Shown one piece after another: positions 58,436 to 64,000 of a stretch of DNA of 64,000 nucleotides. The position numbers and the translations under genes are program-made. The stretch comes from Hahella sp. CCB-MM4 (GTDB taxonomy: Bacteria > Pseudomonadota > Gammaproteobacteria > Pseudomonadales > Oleiphilaceae): assembly GCF_002260525.1 (NCBI RefSeq), contig NZ_MRYI01000008.1, forward strand, positions 62,001 through 126,000, in the 5' to 3' direction. The notes below the pieces were generated by a model, which worked only from the letters and a program-made list of their open reading frames with translations, had not been told where the DNA came from and made no database searches. The stretch's first letter is position 1; every line of letters begins with the position of its first letter.

Positions 58436-59533
58436 TTGTTCATCATCCTACGTTACCTTTCCAAGCAGCTGTTGATCAGCATGATAGCCGTGGCCGGTAT
58501 ATTGCTACTGATCTTTATGAGTGGCCGTTTTATCAAATACCTGGCGGATGCAGCGGCGGGCCAGCTATCGGCGGATGTGCTGTTTGCCATAATGGGGTAT
58601 CGATTACCCGGATTTCTAGAGTTGATTCTCCCCCTTGGTATGTTTATCGGCATTCTGCTTGCCTATGGACGCATGTACCTGGAAAGTGAGATGACGGTTC
58701 TGTTTGCCTGCGGAATGACCAAATGGCAACTCATCAAATTAACTATGGCGACTGCCGGTCTGGTATCCCTGCTGGTCGGATTTATGAGTCTTTACCTCAG
58801 CCCCTGGGGTATGCAGCAGGTGGAACAGATTTTTGTCGACCAGTCCAAAATGACCGAGTTTGAAATGCTGGTGCCAGGTCGCTTCCAAAGTCTGCGATCA
58901 GGTGAGCGGGTCACATATACCGAAGCGTTAAGTGACGATAAGCGTGAAATGCAGAACGTCTTTATTGCTGAGCGTGACGAAGCCCAGGGATCTATTGCTG
59001 TGCTGGCTGCGCAGAGAGGAACCCAGCTGGTTGACGATAAAACGGGAAGTCGTTTTATCGTTCTGCACCAAGGCGCCCGTTATGAAGGAAGGCCTGGCGA
59101 ACTCAATTACCGGGTGATCGACTATCAGTCCTACGGGGTCAAAATTGCAGAACCTGCCAAGGAAGCCAAGCGAGGAAAAGCGGAAGCCATTCCGACAAAG
59201 GAACTATGGTCGTCGGACGATCCCAAAGAACGAGCCCTCTTGCAGTGGCGGATTTCTATCCCGCTCCTGGTGCCTGTGGTGGCTTTGCTGGCGATACCGC
59301 TGAGCCGGGTGAATCCTCGTCAGGGCCGGTTCTTCCATCTGCTGCCGGCGATGCTGATTTATATTCTCTATCTGGGGCTGCTGATTGCCAGCCGCAAGAG
59401 TCTGGAAAAGGAACGTATACCGGAGTGGATTGGAATGTGGTGGGTTCACCTGGTGTTTCTGATCACGGCGCTGGGATTGATGTTCGGGCCCGACTGGATG
59501 CAGAAGAGGAGAGTGCAACGTGCGCAGGCTTGA
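58436..59533 (+). CDS. lptF: LPS export permease LptF
   Basis: LptF is one of two membrane subunits of the LptB2FG ABC transporter, which extracts LPS from the inner membrane. The 365-residue protein starts at a TTG with GGAA upstream; the family start FIILRYLSKQLL and ILLLIFMSGRFIKYL follow. It has six transmembrane helices with a large periplasmic domain (about residues 120-270). It overlaps lptG by 14 bp. Confidence 0.95.
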   Translation: MFIILRYLSKQLLISMIAVAGILLLIFMSGRFIKYLADAAAGQLSADVLFAIMGYRLPGFLELILPLGMFIGILLAYGRMYLESEMTVLFACGMTKWQLIKLTMATAGLVSLLVGFMSLYLSPWGMQQVEQIFVDQSKMTEFEMLVPGRFQSLRSGERVTYTEALSDDKREMQNVFIAERDEAQGSIAVLAAQRGTQLVDDKTGSRFIVLHQGARYEGRPGELNYRVIDYQSYGVKIAEPAKEAKRGKAEAIPTKELWSSDDPKERALLQWRISIPLLVPVVALLAIPLSRVNPRQGRFFHLLPAMLIYILYLGLLIASRKSLEKERIPEWIGMWWVHLVFLITALGLMFGPDWMQKRRVQRAQA

Positions 59534-60581
59534 CCGTTACATCGTATCTACGGTGTCTTCCGCCATGTTGCTGGTTTTACTGGTCGTGTTGTCACTGGAC
59601 CTGGTGTTTGCTTTCATCGCCGAAATGGACGAGCTGAAAAACAATTACCAAGTACTGCAGGCAATCAAATATGTCGGCATTACGATTCCCCGACGTATTT
59701 ATGACTATTTACCCCTGGCGGCGTTTATCGGAAGCCTGGTTGGACTGGGAGTGTTGGCCAATACCAGCGAACTGACCGTCATGCGGGCGGCAGGCATCTC
59801 TGTGTCGCGTATCGTCTGGTCAACCATGAAGCCGGCCCTGGCGGTTGTGTTGCTGAGTCTCTTTATCGGCGAGTTTATTGCTCCTCACACGGAACGAATT
59901 GCTCAAACCCAGAGAGCCCTGGAGCAAGGGGCCGCTGAGAGCATCGCTTCAGAGCAGGGGATATGGCACCGGGAAGGAAACATCTATATGCATTTCAACG
60001 CCGTGGAACCCAAAGGGGTGTTGCATGGCGTCAGTCTGTTTGAATTTAACAGTGCCCATGAGTTGGTGAAGTCATCTTTTGCCAAGCGGGCACTATACCA
60101 GGGCGACTACTGGATACTGCAGGATCTGAAGGAAACCTATATTAAGGACAATGAAACCACACGTATGGACATCGTTTCCAGGCGTTGGGATACGGAATTG
60201 TCACCTGCGGTGCTTGGGGTTTTGATCATCAAGCCTGAGTACCTTTCCATTCGAGGGCTGTATACCTATGTGAATTATCTGGTTGCCCAGGAGTTGAATG
60301 CCAACACTTACCTCATGGCCTTCTGGAAGAAAGTTCTGCAGCCGGTGGCGACAGGGGTTCTGGTGCTGGTGGCCATCTCCTTCATATTCGGTCCCTTGCG
60401 CTCGGTCACCATGGGATTCAGGGTGTTTTGCGGAATCATCGTGGGGCTGTTGTTTAAATACATGCAGGACCTGCTTGGGCCGGCCAGTCTGGTATTCGGC
60501 TTCAACCCGATATTGGCCACGCTGGTGCCGATCATTATCAGCGGTATTCTCGGAGTGATACTGTTAAAACGGGTCAAATAA
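59520..60581 (+). CDS. lptG: LPS export permease LptG
   Basis: LptG pairs with LptF in the same transporter. The 353-residue protein starts at a GTG, with AAGAGGAG upstream, and opens with RRLDRYIVSTVSSAMLLVL. It has six helices and a periplasmic beta-jellyroll. The conserved late segment PLRSVTMGFRVFCGIIVGL lies near residue 290. It is the second gene of a coupled lptFG operon. Confidence 0.96.
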   Translation: MRRLDRYIVSTVSSAMLLVLLVVLSLDLVFAFIAEMDELKNNYQVLQAIKYVGITIPRRIYDYLPLAAFIGSLVGLGVLANTSELTVMRAAGISVSRIVWSTMKPALAVVLLSLFIGEFIAPHTERIAQTQRALEQGAAESIASEQGIWHREGNIYMHFNAVEPKGVLHGVSLFEFNSAHELVKSSFAKRALYQGDYWILQDLKETYIKDNETTRMDIVSRRWDTELSPAVLGVLIIKPEYLSIRGLYTYVNYLVAQELNANTYLMAFWKKVLQPVATGVLVLVAISFIFGPLRSVTMGFRVFCGIIVGLLFKYMQDLLGPASLVFGFNPILATLVPIIISGILGVILLKRVK

Positions 60582-60718
60582 TATTATTCGACTGATTTGC
60601 AACATTATTCCTGCCAAATCTCCATCCTTGTCTAAACTTATAGCATTCAGGATTTAAACATCTTGCCAGGACGACTTTGCCGACATTGATTGTCTTCAGG
60701 AATACCATGAGGTGGGTG

Positions 60719-62599
60719 ATGTCCCTACAATTCAGACATAAAATCATACTACTCAGTGCCAGCATACTATTCATTTCCATTGCGGCATTTGCCATTAATA
60801 ACTACTTCTATCTGGCCGGTGAAACGGATAAACAGCTCCAGGCCAGTCTTAATGAAGTGGGGAAAGCTGTTTCCGGCAATATTTCCAATTGGATGAATGC
60901 GAAACTGGATACGGTTAAATCTGTTGCCAGACGGGCCGCATCTGAAACAGACAACGCGACGTTAAAAATCATTACTGACCAGGGCGCTGCATTCAAGGAA
61001 ATGCCGGATGTTTACGTTGGTCTCGATAACGGGACAATGATCATGAACAATCCGACTTATGTTCAGCCGTCGGATTATGATCCTCGCAAGCGCCCGTGGT
61101 ATATCAAAGCTAATCAGGAAGGTCGTGGTGTATTTACCGCTCCCTACATTGATGCGGACTCGAGGAAACTGGTAATCACCGCTGCAATGCCTTTTTCGGG
61201 AAGCAGTCGAGGTGTTGCGGGTGGCGACCTGTTCCTGAATGTCATCACCGATCTGGTGAACTCCATTAACTTTTTCGATATGGGGTATGCCTTTCTCGTA
61301 TCAGAAGACGGCACAATCCTGGTGCATCCTGAGCAGGAATGGGTGGATAAAAGACTGTCTGATCTCTTCAAGGGAAGTAAGGTCAGCATGAGTCAGGAAT
61401 TGACCAATGCGGCTATCGATGGACAAAACGTACTAGTGGGGTTCGTGCCCATTCAGGGGGTGGAATCCGTTAATTGGAATCTGGCGATCGTTGTCGACAA
61501 GGACAAGGCTTATGCCTCTCTGTACAGTTTCCGGAACTCTGCTTTGATATTCACCATTGTCGGGGTTGCCATAGTCATCGGCCTGATGACTCTTCTATTG
61601 AACAGCCTGATGAAGCCGGTAGTGAAACTGGCGGACACTATGCAGGATATCGCGCAGGGCGAAGGGGATCTCACTCAGCGGCTTGATGTTCACGGCAATG
61701 ATGAATTCGCCAAACTGGCCAGCGGCTTTAACGGGTTTGCCAGCAAAGTCCAGGAACTGGTGGCTGATATTAAAAACTCCGTACAAAGTATGGCGGGCTC
61801 GGTCAATGAGATGAACCAATTCGCCAGTGACACCAGTGATGCGGTTGCCATGCAGCGGCAAGAAACTGAAATGGTGGCAACTGCGGTCAATGAGATGTCT
61901 GCCGCCGCCAGGGAAATTGCACAAAATGCCCAGCAGGCTGCAGAAGCTGCCCAAAAAGCGGATGAAGAAAGCGTCAATGTGCAGACTGTCGTGGATGATG
62001 CAATCAAGTCCATTGCCAAGTTGTCTGAACAGATTGGTGAAGCCTCCGAGGTAATCAATGCTCTGGAGGGCGATGTGAACTCCATTGTTTCTGTATTAAG
62101 TGTTATCAGGGGGATTGCAGAGCAGACCAACCTGTTGGCATTGAATGCGGCGATAGAAGCTGCCCGGGCTGGGGAAGCCGGTCGTGGGTTTGCTGTGGTA
62201 GCGGATGAAGTGCGCGCATTGGCCAGCAAGACTCAGGAAAGCACAGAAGAGATACAAGCCATGATTTCCCGCTTGCAGGACGGCTCAAACCGGGCGGTCA
62301 GTTCAATGGAACAGAGCCGTGCCAATGGAGAAAGTGCGGTTGGTAAAGCACAATCGGCCGGTGAATCGCTGACTGTTATTACCAATTCCATCGGTACGAT
62401 CAGTTCCATGAATACCCAGATTGCCAGTGCCTCGGAAGAGCAGACCGCTGTAACGGAGGATATCAGCCGGAGCATTACCTCCATTGCCGATGCTTCTGAA
62501 CAGACGGCAAGAGGGACCGAGCAGACGGCTCAGACCAGCCACGAGCTATCCAATCTGGGTGAGCACCTGCGTGAGCAAGTGGCGAGGTTTAAGGTTTAA
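60719..62599 (+). CDS. Chemoreceptor with dCache sensor, likely amino-acid type
   Basis: A 626-residue chemoreceptor. The ATG at 60719 has GAGG six bases upstream; an ATG at 60707 is nearly as good. It has TM1 (about 8-28), a double Cache sensor (about 35-275), TM2 (about 280-305), HAMP (to about 360) and a signaling domain with the tip [20 protein letters not shown]. The Cache domain has YDPRKRPWY near residue 120, then PYIDA and GGDL, the residues that bind the amino-acid carboxyl and amino groups in PctA-like sensors. Amino-acid sensing is therefore inferred. A hairpin follows. Confidence 0.9.
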   Translation: MSLQFRHKIILLSASILFISIAAFAINNYFYLAGETDKQLQASLNEVGKAVSGNISNWMNAKLDTVKSVARRAASETDNATLKIITDQGAAFKEMPDVYVGLDNGTMIMNNPTYVQPSDYDPRKRPWYIKANQEGRGVFTAPYIDADSRKLVITAAMPFSGSSRGVAGGDLFLNVITDLVNSINFFDMGYAFLVSEDGTILVHPEQEWVDKRLSDLFKGSKVSMSQELTNAAIDGQNVLVGFVPIQGVESVNWNLAIVVDKDKAYASLYSFRNSALIFTIVGVAIVIGLMTLLLNSLMKPVVKLADTMQDIAQGEGDLTQRLDVHGNDEFAKLASGFNGFASKVQELVADIKNSVQSMAGSVNEMNQFASDTSDAVAMQRQETEMVATAVNEMSAAAREIAQNAQQAAEAAQKADEESVNVQTVVDDAIKSIAKLSEQIGEASEVINALEGDVNSIVSVLSVIRGIAEQTNLLALNAAIEAARAGEAGRGFAVVADEVRALASKTQESTEEIQAMISRLQDGSNRAVSSMEQSRANGESAVGKAQSAGESLTVITNSIGTISSMNTQIASASEEQTAVTEDISRSITSIADASEQTARGTEQTAQTSHELSNLGEHLREQVARFKV

Positions 62600-62629
62600 T
62601 ACAGGCAACATTCCTCTTCTTCCATCTTT

Positions 62630-62659
62630 CCACTCCCCCCGATCCTTGGCGGGGAGTGG
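62630..62659 (+). terminator. Hairpin after the second chemoreceptor
   Basis: CCACTCCCC pairs with GGGGAGTGG around a 12-base loop. The T-run behind it is weak. Confidence 0.5.
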
Positions 62660-62667
62660 CGCCATAT

Positions 62668-62691
62668 TTATCTGGTTATCTGGTTATCTGC
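62668..62691. repeat. Three 8-bp TTATCTGG units
   Basis: TTATCTGG, TTATCTGG and TTATCTGC lie in direct contact just after the hairpin, the shortest unit of the tandem-repeat set. Confidence 0.85.
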
Positions 62692-62778
62692 TAACCGGTA
62701 AGTCCTTTCCCGAAGGTGACGGCAATCGAGATCCAATCTATGATGACTAGCCGTTAATCTACAATGTTAGGGAGTTAC

Positions 62779-63993
62779 ATGCCTGTCACCGTTTGGGTTC
62801 TGATGTTCACACAGGCGTTGTCAATGTCTGCCGCGCCGTTGATCGTTTTCAGCGGCGGTATCGTTGGTGGAGACCTTGCGCCGGTAGCGGGTTGGGCAAC
62901 CCTGCCAATCGCTCTGGTCATGGTCGGAACGGCAGCCAGCGTCATACCCGTGACAAGAATGATGCATCGTTGGGGGCGGCGTTCGGTTTTTGTGCTGGGG
63001 GCTCTGTTAGCCGGTGGCTCGTCGGTTATTGCTGCGATGGCGATTTCTGCAGCGAGTTTCTGGTGGTTCTGTGTGGCCGGTTTTCTGATGGGGGGGAGCG
63101 TGGCTATCGCGCAGCAATACCGATTTGCTGCGATAGAGGCCGTGTCTTCAGGGGATTCAGGGAAAGCCGCCTCTAGAGTATTGTTGGGTGGCTTGATTGC
63201 GGCGTATATAGGGCCTGAGTTGGTCGTGTATGGCCGAAACCTTGGTCCCATAGTGGGATTGACTGCCGATAATCCCGAACATTTACCGTTTATCGGAGCA
63301 TTTCTTCTGCTTGGAGCTGTCTGCCTGCTGGCCATGCTGGTGCTGCTTGTTGGCTACAGGAATCAAAGCGTCGTGGAAGTCACCGCTTTTGGGGAAGGGC
63401 GTCCCTTGGGACAGATATTTCGGCATCCCCTGATCTGGCTGGCGATTGTGGCTTCTGCCATGGGATATGCCATGATGAGCTTCATGATGACGGCCACTCC
63501 GGTCAATATGCACAAGATTATCGGCCACAGCCTGATGGATACCAAATGGGTCATTCAATCCCACATCATGGCCATGTTTTTACCTTCATTTTTCTCGGGC
63601 TGGCTGATCAGCCGAATCGGTCATCATAGGATGATTGCCGCCGGTGTATTGGCCTATGTGGTATGCCTTGCCGTTGCATACTCGGGACATCATTTGATGC
63701 ATTATTGGTGGGCTTTGGTATTGCTGGGCGTAGGCTGGAACTTCCTGTTCGTTGGCGGGACAGCCCTGTTACCTCTATGTTATCAACCTGCGGAGCGATA
63801 CAAGGTTCAGTCGGTGAATGAATTTATCGTCTTTGGTATACAGGCGACGGCGGCTTTGAGTTCTGGCTGGGTGGTTAATCAATATGGCTGGGATACATTA
63901 CTCGGACTGTCGTCGGTGATGGTCATGTTGGTGGTATTGGTGTTGTGGGTAAATCGCCGTAGCCGTAGCGAATTTAACCCTGTTACTGGTTAG
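62779..63993 (+). CDS. MFS transporter
   Basis: A 404-residue membrane protein of the major facilitator superfamily with about twelve helices. The ATG at 62779 follows GGGAG; an ATG at 62764 would add five residues. It has the MFS loop-2/3 motif in RMMHRWGRRSVFVLGALLAG, near residue 55, and a repeated pattern in the second half (SRIGHHRMIAAGVLAYV). Several helices are Gly/Ala-rich. The substrate is not inferable, and no regulator is beside it. Confidence 0.85.
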   Translation: MPVTVWVLMFTQALSMSAAPLIVFSGGIVGGDLAPVAGWATLPIALVMVGTAASVIPVTRMMHRWGRRSVFVLGALLAGGSSVIAAMAISAASFWWFCVAGFLMGGSVAIAQQYRFAAIEAVSSGDSGKAASRVLLGGLIAAYIGPELVVYGRNLGPIVGLTADNPEHLPFIGAFLLLGAVCLLAMLVLLVGYRNQSVVEVTAFGEGRPLGQIFRHPLIWLAIVASAMGYAMMSFMMTATPVNMHKIIGHSLMDTKWVIQSHIMAMFLPSFFSGWLISRIGHHRMIAAGVLAYVVCLAVAYSGHHLMHYWWALVLLGVGWNFLFVGGTALLPLCYQPAERYKVQSVNEFIVFGIQATAALSSGWVVNQYGWDTLLGLSSVMVMLVVLVLWVNRRSRSEFNPVTG

Positions 63994-64000
63994 TATTTGA

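Overview
The window is a stretch of ordinary chromosome from a gammaproteobacterium, most likely a marine or environmental member of the Pseudomonadales/Oceanospirillales group. The evidence is gene content and order. Several blocks match gene neighbourhoods I know from Pseudomonas: tilS-pyrG-kdsA-eno-ftsB-ispD-ispF-truD-surE-pcm-nlpD-rpoS; rsxABCDGE-nth; metG-apbC-dcd; purN-purM-DUF2066-hda; nadC-DUF1631-ampD-ampE-chemoreceptor; and valS-holC-pepA-lptF-lptG. I could not assign a genus. I saw no tRNA, rRNA, insertion sequence, prophage, integrase, toxin-antitoxin pair or CRISPR array.

Layout. 1-14.6 kb: tRNA modification, CTP synthesis, Kdo synthesis, enolase, a divisome protein, two MEP isoprenoid enzymes, then truD and the surE-pcm-DUF368-nlpD-rpoS stress cluster. 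An orphan cysteine-containing lipoprotein sits between tilS and pyrG. 15-17.4 kb: a secreted chalcone-isomerase-like protein, an alpha/beta hydrolase and endonuclease III. 17.6-23.8 kb: the complete Rsx/Rnf electron transport operon, on the minus strand. 23.9-31.2 kb: metG, apbC, dcd, an aldolase-like protein, a DUF416 protein and avtA. 31.2-38.7 kb: purine synthesis (purN, purM), DUF2066, a CDP-alcohol phosphatidyltransferase, Hda, an orphan ParA with a YqcC partner, a uracil-DNA glycosylase-like protein, ThpR and DUF1289. 38.7-50.7 kb: a membrane PAS-GGDEF-EAL protein, nadC, a membrane aspartic protease, DUF1631, ampD/ampE, syd and a chemoreceptor. 50.7-64 kb: cobalamin adenosyltransferase, ketopantoate reductase, valS, an unknown protein, holC, pepA, lptFG, a dCache chemoreceptor and an MFS transporter.

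How the genes fit together. Cell-envelope functions recur: KdsA, LptF/LptG, AmpD/AmpE, NlpD, FtsB and a DUF368 polyprenyl-phosphate transporter candidate. Translation and replication housekeeping genes also recur: TilS, TruD, MetG, ValS, HolC and Hda.

The most unusual signal is not a gene. At least fifteen intergenic gaps, and one coding region (panE), contain short imperfect tandem repeats. Most have a 16-24 bp period and 2-8 copies. The repeated sequence differs from gap to gap. The clearest is eight 17-bp units in front of avtA; others lie before nadC, nth, ftsB, the DUF416 gene, parA, valS and holC. This looks like a lineage-wide process of local duplication and decay rather than a dispersed repeat family. 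It deserves a genome-wide test.
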